Part shown: piece by piece, positions 8,163 to 18,426 of the stretch
How positions within the stretch are numbered: position 1 is the first letter of the stretch
How the letters are laid out: the number at the start of each line of letters is the position of its first letter
NCBI GenBank assembly: GCA_034003625.1
Contig: JAVEYG010000016.1
Location: 32,254 to 96,253 of the forward strand
DNA from: GWE2-42-39 sp034003625
GTDB taxonomy: Bacteria > Bacteroidota > Bacteroidia > Bacteroidales > Prolixibacteraceae
Direction: 5' to 3'
Length of the DNA stretch: 64,000 nt
The notes under the pieces: model-generated
What the model saw: the letters and a program-made list of their open reading frames with translations, nothing else
Told to the model about the DNA's origin: nothing
Database searches by the model: none
Translations under genes and position numbers: made by a program

Positions 8163-10454
8163 ATGGTTAATTATTTTTCAGGAAAGAGAAAGCCGCTAAT
8201 AATCGTATTTTCTCTTGTCATATTGATATTATTTATCTATGCGCTATCCGGCGAGGGTTTCAGTAAAAGGCCCGAATGGAGGGCACAGGCTGAGTTTTAT
8301 GTCGCAGTTGACGGAAATGACAACCATGATGGTTCAAAACGAAGGCCATTTAGAACGATTGCAAAAGCCCGGGATGAGATACGGAAGATCAATAAAAACA
8401 TGACCGGGGATATCATGGTGTATATCGAGGCAGGCGATTATTATTTGGATAGCACCATTTGTTTCAGGAATATTGATTCAGGTACGAATGGATATAAAGT
8501 AATCTATAAAAATTTAAATGAAAAGGGTAGCGCCCGGATTTTGGGTGCATCCCCTGTAACGCAATGGGAGAAACATGATGGACGGATATATAAAACAAAG
8601 ATTGACGGGGAGTCAGATATAAATTTTATATATGAGGATAATCATCGGTCCGAAGTTGCCAGGTTCCCGAACCGGGAAGAGGGCATGCATGTCTATCTCA
8701 GGGCTGCGGAAGAAGATTCTGCCCTCATGACAAACCATCTGTTTTTCAAAGAGGGGACTATTCCAAAAGTGAAAGACCCGTCTGCTTTGTGTATGTATTT
8801 TTTTGGAGGGGGACTGGATTGGAATCAAAAGATTGAGCCAATAGAATCCATCGACTATCATACAAATTCAATCAAAGTAATGCACGAACAGCCCGTTCGA
8901 TATTCATTTTCAGAAGGGACAAGATACTTTGTCATGGGGCACGCGATGGAATTATTGGACGCCCCCGGAGAGTTATTTTACGATAAAGGAAACGGGCTTT
9001 TATACTATATTCCGGTAAATGAGAAAAACCTTTTGAATAATGGGGTCTTTGTCCCTAAGGTCGATGTAGTTCTGGACTTTATTGGAGAGAATTTGTCGGA
9101 TGGTAACCCGGGACATGTGCAGAACATCGTTATTGAAGGACTTACCGTAGGCATGACGGATTATAGTTTGGGCCATACGAAGGATGACGACTATAGCCAT
9201 CAATCAGGGGCCATTTCTTTAACCAATGTGAGGAATATTGAATTGATTGATTGCCGAATTGTAAATTCAGCCAATAATGCGATCAACTTTAACGGGTATT
9301 CACAAAATAACCGGGTTATTGGGAACTATATCCAGGAAGCCGGAGCTTGCGGAATTTATTTCCACGGAGGTTACACTCCAACGGTCAACCCCATTAACCG
9401 GAATAACATCATCCAAAATAACTTTATTACCAATATCGGATATCTTGCAGGAGGGGGAGGGATACTGATCGCCGGAAGCGCCCATAATTCAATAGAGAAT
9501 AATTTGGTTTGTAATTGTTTAAGATGGGGAATTGCCTTGATTGGGCCAGGATTAAGTTTGAATATCATGCAACTCGGAGAAATTGACGGGATTAAGGTGA
9601 ACAAGGATAATCCGGAAGAGAATATTCAATTTTTGCCAACCAGAAACAATATAATTGCACACAACGAGACGGTTAATTGCAATACGGATAGCCAGGATTC
9701 AGGCCCTATCGTAACGTGGGGCGCATGCCACACAACGGTTGATCATAATCTGGTGTATGGGACAAGGGGGTTTGGAAATCAGGAAGGTGTATATATTGAC
9801 GGAGGGTCTCATTTCACGAAAGTAACCAATAATATCGTGTACGATATATCCTCATCTCCAAATGGAAAATGGAAAGCCAATTCCTCATCTTTTCATATCA
9901 AAGGGATCAAAAGTGAAGCCTGTAATAATATTTTTGATTTTACAACGATTGACGGGGTACAGGGAATTGGGTTCCAGTCAATGGTAGGCAACATTGAAAT
10001 TTCCGAAAATATTGTTTTCAAAAGGAATATACTTTGCTCGTTCTCATCAACTGCCGGGCCGATTTTAAGAATGCATGATCGGTCTGGGCGGCCATTGGAA
10101 AATAGGTTCGCAGTAGTTGACAGTAATTTGTATTATACCGAAAATAAGAACTTCGAGATTATTGCCTTTCGGCATGGCATTGAAGGTAAGAGAAAACTGG
10201 ACAGGGATACCTGGAAAATGATTCAGGACTACAAGTATGACCAGAATTCCGTATTCGACGAAAATCCATTATTTGTTAACGCTGCTGTCCGAAACTATAC
10301 ATTGAAGGATAATTCGCCCGCCTTGAAGTTAGGGTTCAGGCAAATTGACGCATCCACCATCGGGTTGACCGATAAGTTTGTGTATAAGCAGGAAACATTA
10401 AAATTCATTGAAACTTCAAGGAATGCAAAACAATATATTGTGAGAGAAAGGTAA
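8163..10454 (+). CDS. Right-handed parallel beta-helix glycoside hydrolase-like protein (GH141-like)
   Basis: Exported carbohydrate-active protein of 763 residues. An N-terminal hydrophobic stretch (PLIIVFSLVILILFIYAL, residues about 11-28) is a signal peptide or anchor. Next comes the motif FYVAVDGNDNHDGSKRRPFRTIAKARDEIR, whose pattern (DGND, a GS/GT turn, PF.TI..ARD.IR) opens many parallel beta-helix enzymes, including GH141 and GH120. The middle (about residues 320-600) has repeated short strands rich in Asn (NNAINFNGYSQNNRVIGNYI and similar), typical of right-handed beta-helix coils. GH141 includes the fucosidase BT1002 of Bacteroides thetaiotaomicron, which would fit the adjacent GH29, but the family assignment is from pattern memory; polysaccharide lyase-type folds are alternatives. 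Confidence 0.75.
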   Translation: MVNYFSGKRKPLIIVFSLVILILFIYALSGEGFSKRPEWRAQAEFYVAVDGNDNHDGSKRRPFRTIAKARDEIRKINKNMTGDIMVYIEAGDYYLDSTICFRNIDSGTNGYKVIYKNLNEKGSARILGASPVTQWEKHDGRIYKTKIDGESDINFIYEDNHRSEVARFPNREEGMHVYLRAAEEDSALMTNHLFFKEGTIPKVKDPSALCMYFFGGGLDWNQKIEPIESIDYHTNSIKVMHEQPVRYSFSEGTRYFVMGHAMELLDAPGELFYDKGNGLLYYIPVNEKNLLNNGVFVPKVDVVLDFIGENLSDGNPGHVQNIVIEGLTVGMTDYSLGHTKDDDYSHQSGAISLTNVRNIELIDCRIVNSANNAINFNGYSQNNRVIGNYIQEAGACGIYFHGGYTPTVNPINRNNIIQNNFITNIGYLAGGGGILIAGSAHNSIENNLVCNCLRWGIALIGPGLSLNIMQLGEIDGIKVNKDNPEENIQFLPTRNNIIAHNETVNCNTDSQDSGPIVTWGACHTTVDHNLVYGTRGFGNQEGVYIDGGSHFTKVTNNIVYDISSSPNGKWKANSSSFHIKGIKSEACNNIFDFTTIDGVQGIGFQSMVGNIEISENIVFKRNILCSFSSTAGPILRMHDRSGRPLENRFAVVDSNLYYTENKNFEIIAFRHGIEGKRKLDRDTWKMIQDYKYDQNSVFDENPLFVNAAVRNYTLKDNSPALKLGFRQIDASTIGLTDKFVYKQETLKFIETSRNAKQYIVRER

Positions 10455-10565
10455 CATGGTGGGACGAAACTATTTGCCTATGAGAAAGTTTATCAAAACA
10501 GGCAACCCGGTATGACCCCACTCACAGGAATAATTATAGTAGAAACCTTAGTAAATCGTAATATC

Positions 10566-11660
10566 ATGAATTTAAAAAAGAATCTGATCCGTGTCTTTTC
10601 ATTATTTGCCCTGGCCTGTTTGTTCCTGGGATCATGTACCCAAAAATGGGTCATACAGGATCCGTATGAAACTGTAAACTGGAATAATCACAAGCAATAT
10701 AAAGCAAATTTCCATGCCCATACAACCGTTAGCGACGGGAGGATGAATCCGCATAGTGTCGTGGATAAATATAAGGAATTGGGCTATCAGATATTGGCGA
10801 TAACCGACCATAATGCAGTGACTTATCCCTGGACCGGATTTTCTTCGATTGAAGCCAGCAAAACATCCGTAAAACGGATGGTAGACTTGCCTGAAGAAAT
10901 GCCCGAAAACCTCACTTACGAAGATCGAAATCCCAATGAGTTAGGAATGATCGATATCCAGGGAAATGAATTTTCACGTCATCATCATACAGGCAGTTAC
11001 TTCAACGGACATGGAGGAACAAAAACAGAAGAAGAATCTTTTCAGGCAATTGCGGCAAAAGGGGGAATTGCCATCCTTAATCATCCGGGACGGTACAGGG
11101 GATCGTACAGAAGGGAGCACCTAAATTTCTATTCGATTGACTGGTATGCAGAACAATTCAAAAAACATGACCATTTAATAGGATTGGAGGTTTACAATCA
11201 GGGAGATCGTTATCCGGAGGACAGACAAACCTGGGACTCTATTTTGAGCGTTACAATGCCTGAAAGACCGGTATGGGGGTATTCCAACGACGACATGCAT
11301 TTTTTGGAAGGGTTGGGATATAACTGGAACATGATGATACTTCCCGGCCTGACGCACGAATGGGTGAGACATGGAATGGAAAACGGACTTTGTTATTTCG
11401 TGCATGCACCGGAAGGACATGATGGCCCTCCCGTACCGGTTATTCAATCAATTAAAGTCGACGATAAAAGGGGTACCATTGAAATAAGCGCCCTGAAATG
11501 CGATTCGATTAAATGGATTACTGGAGGAAAGGTCCTTGCTTCCGGAAGTAAAATTGATTTGAAGGATATAAAGGAGGATATTCATTATATCCGTGCGGAG
11601 CTTTATGGGAAAGGAAAGTCGGTCGTTGGTTCCCAGCCGTTTGGCCTCATAAAGCGATGA
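10566..11660 (+). CDS. PHP-domain metal-dependent phosphoesterase-like lipoprotein
   Basis: Exported lipoprotein (364 residues) with a polymerase-and-histidinol-phosphatase fold. The start at ATG 10566 gives a lipoprotein signal ending in the lipobox FLGSC; the frame extends upstream to 10512 without signal character. PHP metal-ligand motifs are present in order: FHAHTTVSDG (the H.H of motif 1), AITDHNAV (motif 2), ILNHPGRY (motif 3 region) and YSNDDMH (late Asp/His motif). PHP proteins hydrolyse phosphomonoesters or phosphodiesters with two or three metals, but family members of this lipoprotein type are poorly characterised, so the substrate is unknown. The paralogue at 12913 and the metallophosphatase at 11696 lie next to it, suggesting a joint role on a phosphorylated substrate. 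A beta-rich C-terminal segment of about 80 residues ends in SQPFGLI. Confidence 0.85.
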   Translation: MNLKKNLIRVFSLFALACLFLGSCTQKWVIQDPYETVNWNNHKQYKANFHAHTTVSDGRMNPHSVVDKYKELGYQILAITDHNAVTYPWTGFSSIEASKTSVKRMVDLPEEMPENLTYEDRNPNELGMIDIQGNEFSRHHHTGSYFNGHGGTKTEEESFQAIAAKGGIAILNHPGRYRGSYRREHLNFYSIDWYAEQFKKHDHLIGLEVYNQGDRYPEDRQTWDSILSVTMPERPVWGYSNDDMHFLEGLGYNWNMMILPGLTHEWVRHGMENGLCYFVHAPEGHDGPPVPVIQSIKVDDKRGTIEISALKCDSIKWITGGKVLASGSKIDLKDIKEDIHYIRAELYGKGKSVVGSQPFGLIKR

Positions 11661-11695
11661 ATAGGGAACTGTTCCGTTTTTGATAAATAAATAAA

Positions 11696-12862
11696 ATGCA
11701 CATTCAAATGAAGAATAATTTTTTTAAACGCCGGCGCTTATTACTGGTTGTTTTCATCATTGTTGCAGTCCTTTTTACAGGGTTCACAGTCTCCCGTGAA
11801 ATTGGGTCAACGAAAGAATTGCATGGGAAAATCCAGTTGTCCGGGAAAATTATTAGCAACGATGGCTCATCGGTTGAAGGTCTTGAACTGGCCCTATATG
11901 CAAACATGGACAGTTATCCTGAGAATCCACTGGTTGTATCATCTACAAAGAAGGATGGCAGGTTTAAAATGAAGACTGGTTCTCCCCAGCCCTATGTGTT
12001 GGAGGTTCGTGGGAAAACAGGGGCCGGAAGGGTATTCCTACCCTTTTCGGATGCAACAAATGATTTGGAAATCACCTATCCGATACAGGAAAAAATAGTA
12101 GTGCTCCATACAAATGACCTGCATTTTACATTGAATAAGACACAAGAATTTGCTGCTGTATTGGAGCGGATGAGAAAAGAAAATAAAGATGTGTATTTAC
12201 TGAGCGCCGGAGATATTTTTGTCCGGCACAAAGAAGGTTGGAGGGTTAACGATCAGCAAATGGGCACTGATTGGTATTTGGAAAAATCCATGAATATGAT
12301 CAGGCACATGAATAAATCAGCCTATGATGTTATGGCGCCGGGTAATCATGACCTTGGATACATTGATCATTTTACGCGCGAAGCGCTTGATTCGGCAAAA
12401 TTTCCCCTGATTGCTGCGAATATCGAAGTATCGACCGATAAGTTTCCCCCGGTTAAACCGTATGTGTTATTTTCTACTTCAACATGGCGCAAGATTGCAG
12501 TTTTAGGATTAGTGTCCGATAAATCTATAAAAGAAGGGTTAAAAGAATTAGACGTCAGCGAAACGGCACGGAAGTACCTTTCACTCAGGAGTTCTTCTGA
12601 TATTTTTCTTGCGCTTACACATGTGGGTACCAGAAAAGACCGGGCGCTTGCAAATGAATTTCCCGAATTCGATGCGATCATTGGAGGACATTCTCATGAT
12701 TTGCTCCGCGAAGCAATTACGCTGAATAATGTCTTGATTGCTCAGGCCGGCGGGAATAAGCATGTGGTATCGGAAAATCACAAAGTATACCTCGGGATCA
12801 TTGAATTTATTCTGGAAAATGGGATACTGAAAGAAAAAAAAGGACGGGTGATTGAAATATAA
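11696..12862 (+). CDS. Calcineurin-like metallophosphatase, UshA/5'-nucleotidase-type catalytic domain
   Basis: Exported dinuclear-metal phosphoesterase. Residues about 15-35 are a hydrophobic signal or anchor (LLLVVFIIVAVLFTGF), preceded by basic residues; ATG 11708 is an equally good start. Residues about 45-120 form a carboxypeptidase-regulatory-like beta domain (KIISNDGSSVEGLEL... KKDGRFKM). The catalytic domain follows with all standard motifs: HTNDLH near residue 138, SAGD, GNHDLGY, ALTHVG and GGHSHD. Only the N-terminal catalytic domain of UshA-like enzymes is present; the C-terminal substrate-specificity domain is absent (388 residues against roughly 520-550), so a nucleotide substrate should not be assumed. 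It sits between two PHP proteins in a PUL, where it may remove phosphate from an imported sugar. Confidence 0.88.
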   Translation: MHIQMKNNFFKRRRLLLVVFIIVAVLFTGFTVSREIGSTKELHGKIQLSGKIISNDGSSVEGLELALYANMDSYPENPLVVSSTKKDGRFKMKTGSPQPYVLEVRGKTGAGRVFLPFSDATNDLEITYPIQEKIVVLHTNDLHFTLNKTQEFAAVLERMRKENKDVYLLSAGDIFVRHKEGWRVNDQQMGTDWYLEKSMNMIRHMNKSAYDVMAPGNHDLGYIDHFTREALDSAKFPLIAANIEVSTDKFPPVKPYVLFSTSTWRKIAVLGLVSDKSIKEGLKELDVSETARKYLSLRSSSDIFLALTHVGTRKDRALANEFPEFDAIIGGHSHDLLREAITLNNVLIAQAGGNKHVVSENHKVYLGIIEFILENGILKEKKGRVIEI

Positions 12863-12912
12863 ATATTTACCGATTATAAAAACAATAAAAGTTGGACCAA
12901 AATAGTATCCTT

Positions 12913-14094
12913 ATGAAAAGAAAATTATTTCTCAGGCAGCTGATCCTTGTTGGTAAGCTGATCCTGTTTGTATCGGCAGTCTTCCTTTTGATGGATTTTA
13001 CATGGAAGGGGGAACGGATTTTTATCTCTCCATACAGCGACATTAAATGGGCAAAAGTAGGCTACTATGACGCTATGTTTCATACACATCCCGGTTTGGG
13101 AAACGAGGAGTACGACCCTCACCAAACTGTTGACAGGTATCACCAGGAAGGATATAAAATACTAATGCTGGCAGGCCATGATGTAGATATCCCCAGCAAT
13201 TATATTAAAAGTATCTACCCATGGACCGAACTATCCAGCATATATGAAAAAATAAAGCATGTCAGAAATCCGAAAGAAGGTAATTTATCGTATGAGGAAA
13301 TGGCAAACGGGCCATACGAAGACAGAGACCCCGTGAAACTTGACATGATTTCGGTTGAAGGTTGTGAAGTTACAGGCCCGCATCACCTGGTGAGCTTATT
13401 CAATTCGTATACTGGCGGGGGGGCGAACGAGGATGAGTCATTGCAAAACATCCAGAAATTGGGAGGCCTTGCTTATTTTGCACATCCCGGAAGATATGTG
13501 GAAAAGCTGGGGCTGACGGCTGAATGGTATATCGATTTTTATAAACGATATGATTTATTGCTTGGGCAGGCCATATTCAACAGAAAAGATAGTTGGAAAA
13601 AAGACCGGGCATTTTTTGATAAAATTGCACATGAACTTGGATACGAACGGCCTATCTGGTTATTTGGCGAAGACGACATGCACTATGAGAGTTACTTGGG
13701 ATGGAACCGGAATGTGATATTACTGGAACATTTTGAACCAGGTTCATTGCATCCTGATATTCAGGACGGCTCTGTTTTAGACGTACGAAAAGCATTGGAA
13801 AATGGGTGTTTTTACCTGTGGAAACCAGCTAAACAATATAATAAAAGGACTTTCAATATTTCAAACGTTTCTGTTTCCAATAAAAGAGTTAAAATAGTAA
13901 TTGATTCTGATGAATTAGTCAGGGAAATCAGGTGGCGGACCCATAACCCTAATACCTCGGAAACAGAAACCATTCTTACCGGCGATAAAATTTATATGAA
14001 AGATATCCCTGAATATTGTAAATTTATAAGGGCTGAAATTGAAGGCGAAGGAGGTACAATTTATACTCAGCCATTTTATATCACGAAAAACTAA
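12913..14094 (+). CDS. Divergent PHP-type exported protein
   Basis: A 393-residue paralogue of the PHP lipoprotein at 10566, exported by an N-terminal hydrophobic segment (LILVGKLILFVSAVFLLM, no lipobox cysteine). ATG 12913 is preferred over the TTG at 12892. It shares the architecture and several motifs: AMFHTHPGLG for motif 1, LAYFAHPGRYV for motif 3, LFGEDDMHYES for the late motif and a closing QPFYITK that matches the SQPF end of its relative. Motif 2 is altered: where the relative has ITDHN, this protein has MLAGHDVD. One metal ligand may therefore be missing or shifted, so the protein may have different activity or be non-catalytic. Follows the metallophosphatase after 50 bases and probably shares its transcript. 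Confidence 0.78.
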   Translation: MKRKLFLRQLILVGKLILFVSAVFLLMDFTWKGERIFISPYSDIKWAKVGYYDAMFHTHPGLGNEEYDPHQTVDRYHQEGYKILMLAGHDVDIPSNYIKSIYPWTELSSIYEKIKHVRNPKEGNLSYEEMANGPYEDRDPVKLDMISVEGCEVTGPHHLVSLFNSYTGGGANEDESLQNIQKLGGLAYFAHPGRYVEKLGLTAEWYIDFYKRYDLLLGQAIFNRKDSWKKDRAFFDKIAHELGYERPIWLFGEDDMHYESYLGWNRNVILLEHFEPGSLHPDIQDGSVLDVRKALENGCFYLWKPAKQYNKRTFNISNVSVSNKRVKIVIDSDELVREIRWRTHNPNTSETETILTGDKIYMKDIPEYCKFIRAEIEGEGGTIYTQPFYITKN

Positions 14095-14138
14095 AACGAA
14101 ATAGTTTTAATTTTAGGTGCATTGGAAACGTCGTAACA

Positions 14139-17100
14139 GTGAAACAGATATTTATACTATGGCTGATCGTGTTGTTTGTCCCAGCTTTTTCAATAGAGCC
14201 TGAATTTAAGCAATTGACTCCGCAGGAAGGGGTGAATAATGGGACAATAAACGATATCGAACAAGATTCTTACGGGCAAATATGGTTTGCCACCTGGGAT
14301 GGTTTGATTCGGTACGACGGATATTTCATAAAAAATTATAAACCTGTAATTGGCGATCCTTTCAGTTTGCCTGCCAAACAATGCTCCAAGTTGTTTTTTG
14401 ATTCGAATGACAATTTATGGGCAGTAACCATGAACGGAATCTGCAGGTATGATCATAAAAAGGATAAGTTTATAGGTTATAATATTGAAAATCAAAGCAA
14501 ATCATTTAATAGTGCCCGCATACACGAAAAGAATGGTTTATTATTGATTGTTTTCAGGGGGTTGCTTTTTTATCTTGAAACCGACAGTATCCATGTTAAA
14601 AATACATTCAAAAGTATTCCGGTAACTGATTTGCAGGGGAACCCGTTTGGCGGTCAGATCAGGGGTATGAGTATGATCAATGATGAGGTTTGGATAAATT
14701 GCCGTTTGAATCAAACTACAGAAACGGGAATAAACAAATTTTACATAGCGAAATTAAATACCGCAGGTGCCGTTTCATGTATCATTACCGATGAATGCAT
14801 TTCCCCGGCCAATGTGACCGCATTTACTTCGAATAAAGAAAATCAGGTGTTTATTGGTACGACCGAAGGATTGTACTCCCTGGATACAAAAACCAAAGAA
14901 ATAGATTGGGTTAATTCTGTAGGCCCCATTCACATACGGGATTTATTGATCACCAGTGACAATAAATTGTGGATGGGCACCATCAAATCGGGACTGGCAT
15001 ATCTTGACCTTCATAACGGCAAATTCAATTCGTATGCCTATGAGCCAAATAAAGTAAATTCATTGCTGAGTAATATTATTTTTTCGCTTTATGAGGATTT
15101 TTCCGGGAACCTTTGGATAGGGCATGGAGGGGAAGGGGTGAATATCTTAAATCTCCGGCAGAAACCATTTGAGACATTCCGGCATGATCCCAACGATGGA
15201 AACTCCCTCAGTACGAATACCATACTTTGTTTTAATGAAGCTGACGATGAAATTCTTATCGGCACCAACTATGATGGCCTGATTTTAATGAAGTATAATC
15301 GTAACAAGAAAGGCTATGTTTTTGAAAATATTGCGATGCCTAAACATTTCAAAATGAACCCGGAAAAGCATAACCTGATTTGGAGAATAGTTAAAGAAAA
15401 TGACTCCTTATTTTGGATGGGGACCAATTCCGGATTGATAAAAGCTTTAAAACATAAAACAAAATGGAAATTTGAGCAATTTTTAGCCGAAGGTCAGGTT
15501 GGCACCATTCGGGATATTTATGTGGATAAAAATAGCAACATGTGGCTGGGGTGTTATGATGGATTATATCTGATCACATCATCCAACCGGGATGACATGA
15601 AATATTTTTATTACAGTCCTACAGAAGAAGAATCATCCTCTTTGTCCGACCGGACCGTGAATACAATTCTGCATGATAAATCAGGAAACTTTTGGGTCGG
15701 GACGCAAGGAGGGGGGCTTAATCTTTTGTCGGTTAAATACGAAGAATTAGACCTTACCGGGAAATACAAGCCAAAACTTGATTTTATCCATTACAAAGCA
15801 GAAAGTAGATCGGGTAATGTATTGAATAACAATGAGATTAATGTTGTATATGAACATCATGACGGAACGATATGGGTTGGGACCCAGGGGGGAGGAATAA
15901 ACATATTTGATCCTGGCAGTAATAATTTCAATCATTTAACTGTTGAAAATGGGCTGGCAGGAGAAGATGTGTTTAGTTTATTGCCCGATGGGAATGGAAA
16001 TTTGTGGGTGAGTACGAACAAAGGATTGTCTTGTTATAACCTCCATACAGGAATATTCAATAATTTCTCTCCGTCGGATGGTATTCAGGGGAATGTGTTT
16101 ATGCTGAACTCCTATTTTAAGTCATCAACAGGAACCCTGTATTTTGGCGGTAGGAATGGTTTTACCTGCTTCGATCCATCGCTTATCGTTAATAATAACA
16201 TCCCGCCCAAAATACATTTCACCGGATTGAAGATATTTAATAAAGACGTGGAGATAGGCGCTGAAATGAATAACCGGCTAATTTTACCCGAAGCGCTGAG
16301 TGAGCTTACATCCATCACGCTGAACCATAAGGAATATATTTTTAGTATCCGGTTTTCAATCATTCATTATCAAAACCCTCAGGAAAACCAGGCTGAATAT
16401 TTTTTGGAAGGATATGATGAAACCTTTGAAGACTGGAATATAATCCCGGCATCCACAGGTCAGATTACTTTTAATAATCTTCCGCATGGCAATTATGTTT
16501 TAAAACTGAGGGGAAGAAATTCTGACAACATTTATACGGATAGTATTAAAGAGCTGAAAATTACCATCCTTCCACCCTGGTGGAAAACTGTGTGGGCAAG
16601 AACAACGTTCCTTTTCATCTTCCTCCTGGTCATTGCAGGCATAATGGTATTGATCCTGCACCGGCAGTCGCTGAAACACCTGTTGAAAATTGAAAAGATT
16701 GAGTTTGAGAACCTGAAAGAACTCAATGAAGCAAAACTCCGGTTTTTTACAAATATTTCGCATGAACTACGAACCCCCTTAAGCCTTACCATAGCCCCGA
16801 TTGAAAGCCTTTTGTTAAAAAGGGATTTTTCAGAGTCAAATGTTATAAAGCAATTAAACCTGGCCTACCGGAATGCAAAATTATTAATACGGCTCATCAA
16901 CCAGATCATAGACTTTAGAAGGTTGAACAGTGGCAAGTTGAACCTTGAACCGGAATATAATGAGATCACCCATTTGCTGAATGAAGTAATAAGAAATTTT
17001 GAATTTCTGAAAACCCAGAAAAATATCAGCCTGACCCTTAACCTGCCCGATTTACCACTCTACTCCTGGTACGACCCTCAAAAAATGGAACAAGTATTTT

Positions 17101-18308
17101 ATAATTTGATCTCAAATGCTTTTAAATTTACCCCTTCCGGTGGAAATATTGTAATCACGGTTTCCAACCAAAAAATAATAACAGCCAACAATATTCCTGA
17201 GCAAAGGATCGAATTGATTGTGTATAACGACGGGGCGGAGATACCTGAAGACAAACTGGATAAAATATTTGAAAGGTTTTACAAGATTGACCATGCTTCC
17301 GAGGGATCAGGAATTGGACTTGCCATCACGAAATCCCTGGTGGAACTTCACCATGGAGAAATAACGGCCGAATCAGTTCCCGGCTTTGGCGTCAGGTTTA
17401 TTGTTCATCTTCCACATACAGTACCAGATGCGATTGCTCAAAAAGTTAAGAAAGAGGAATCATTGCTAACCGTTGACGATAGAGTCAATCTTCATATTAT
17501 GAATAATGAGATTGAAAATCCGAAAATCTCGGAGCAGGGTCTTCAGCTTTTGATTATAGAAGATAATGAAGAATTACGGTCGTTTCTGGTTTCATATTTT
17601 CAGGATACCTTCTTTGTAACTGATGCAGCCGATGGACTGGAAGGCTTAAAAGTAGCAGAGGAAACGATCCCCGATATCATTATCTGTGATATTGTAATGC
17701 CTGTAATTGACGGACTTGAAGTATGCGACCGGATTAAAAAAAATACCGAAACCTGCCATATTCCTGTAATTTTGCTTACTGCAAAAGATACTGCCGAGTA
17801 TAAAATATCGGGTTTTGATTATGGCGCAGATGCTTATATAATCAAACCTTTCGAAATATCCATACTCGACAGCCAAATAAAAGGCCTTATCCGGAACCGG
17901 GAATTGATCCGTAAAAATTACAGGGAGCATAATTTTATGATTGACATTTCGTCCTCCGAAGTTTCTAAAGATGACGTGTTCATTAATAAACTGAAAGAAT
18001 TGATTGAAGAAAACCTTTTGGATGCATCGTTCAATGTCAATCAGCTTTCCGAATTATTGAATTTAAGTACTACCCAGGTTTATCGGAAAATTAAGGCCCT
18101 TACCGGATATTCACCGATCGAGTTTATTCGGATAATCAGATTGGAAAAAGCCGTAGAAATACTAAAAACGATGAATTATTCGGTGAAGGAAGTGTGCTAT
18201 AAAACCGGATTTAATAATTCCTCATACTTTATTAAATGTTTTAAAGACTATTATAAAGTTACACCGAATGTCTTTGTGGAGAATTTAATTAAAAACGAAA
18301 GAAAATGA
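14139..18308 (+). CDS. Hybrid two-component system sensor-regulator (HTCS) of the PUL
   Basis: One-protein sensor and transcription factor that detects a periplasmic oligosaccharide and switches on its PUL. The GTG at 14139 is the likely start, as the signal peptide begins at once (MKQIFILWLIVLFVPAFS). Residues about 25-700 are beta-propeller repeats of the two-component regulator type (blocks such as IWFATWDGLIRYDG, NLWIGHGGEGVNIL, FWVGTQGGGLN), then a Y_Y_Y-type beta domain to about 815. A membrane segment spans about 818-842. The histidine kinase dimerisation domain has FTNISHELRTPLS with phospho-acceptor His875, and the ATPase has NLISNAFKFTPSGGN and GSGIGLAI. The receiver has phospho-acceptor Asp1184 in IICDIVMPV, and the last 110 residues are an AraC-type DNA-binding domain. 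1389 residues is the normal length. It closes the locus and probably controls the upstream genes. Confidence 0.96.
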   Translation: MKQIFILWLIVLFVPAFSIEPEFKQLTPQEGVNNGTINDIEQDSYGQIWFATWDGLIRYDGYFIKNYKPVIGDPFSLPAKQCSKLFFDSNDNLWAVTMNGICRYDHKKDKFIGYNIENQSKSFNSARIHEKNGLLLIVFRGLLFYLETDSIHVKNTFKSIPVTDLQGNPFGGQIRGMSMINDEVWINCRLNQTTETGINKFYIAKLNTAGAVSCIITDECISPANVTAFTSNKENQVFIGTTEGLYSLDTKTKEIDWVNSVGPIHIRDLLITSDNKLWMGTIKSGLAYLDLHNGKFNSYAYEPNKVNSLLSNIIFSLYEDFSGNLWIGHGGEGVNILNLRQKPFETFRHDPNDGNSLSTNTILCFNEADDEILIGTNYDGLILMKYNRNKKGYVFENIAMPKHFKMNPEKHNLIWRIVKENDSLFWMGTNSGLIKALKHKTKWKFEQFLAEGQVGTIRDIYVDKNSNMWLGCYDGLYLITSSNRDDMKYFYYSPTEEESSSLSDRTVNTILHDKSGNFWVGTQGGGLNLLSVKYEELDLTGKYKPKLDFIHYKAESRSGNVLNNNEINVVYEHHDGTIWVGTQGGGINIFDPGSNNFNHLTVENGLAGEDVFSLLPDGNGNLWVSTNKGLSCYNLHTGIFNNFSPSDGIQGNVFMLNSYFKSSTGTLYFGGRNGFTCFDPSLIVNNNIPPKIHFTGLKIFNKDVEIGAEMNNRLILPEALSELTSITLNHKEYIFSIRFSIIHYQNPQENQAEYFLEGYDETFEDWNIIPASTGQITFNNLPHGNYVLKLRGRNSDNIYTDSIKELKITILPPWWKTVWARTTFLFIFLLVIAGIMVLILHRQSLKHLLKIEKIEFENLKELNEAKLRFFTNISHELRTPLSLTIAPIESLLLKRDFSESNVIKQLNLAYRNAKLLIRLINQIIDFRRLNSGKLNLEPEYNEITHLLNEVIRNFEFLKTQKNISLTLNLPDLPLYSWYDPQKMEQVFYNLISNAFKFTPSGGNIVITVSNQKIITANNIPEQRIELIVYNDGAEIPEDKLDKIFERFYKIDHASEGSGIGLAITKSLVELHHGEITAESVPGFGVRFIVHLPHTVPDAIAQKVKKEESLLTVDDRVNLHIMNNEIENPKISEQGLQLLIIEDNEELRSFLVSYFQDTFFVTDAADGLEGLKVAEETIPDIIICDIVMPVIDGLEVCDRIKKNTETCHIPVILLTAKDTAEYKISGFDYGADAYIIKPFEISILDSQIKGLIRNRELIRKNYREHNFMIDISSSEVSKDDVFINKLKELIEENLLDASFNVNQLSELLNLSTTQVYRKIKALTGYSPIEFIRIIRLEKAVEILKTMNYSVKEVCYKTGFNNSSYFIKCFKDYYKVTPNVFVENLIKNERK

Positions 18309-18426
18309 GCTTGTCAATTCAATCGTAGAATTACATTTATAGCCGTTCTCTTTTTGCTCCCGATTCATCGCAAAATCTTTCCGTTCGTTTTTTGTGAAAT
18401 TTCCATGTTTTTTTCATTTTTTTTTC

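Noticed and set aside
14139..18308. Splitting the regulator into separate kinase and response-regulator genes
   Set aside because: The frame is continuous across propeller, kinase, receiver and AraC domains, which is the normal HTCS architecture.
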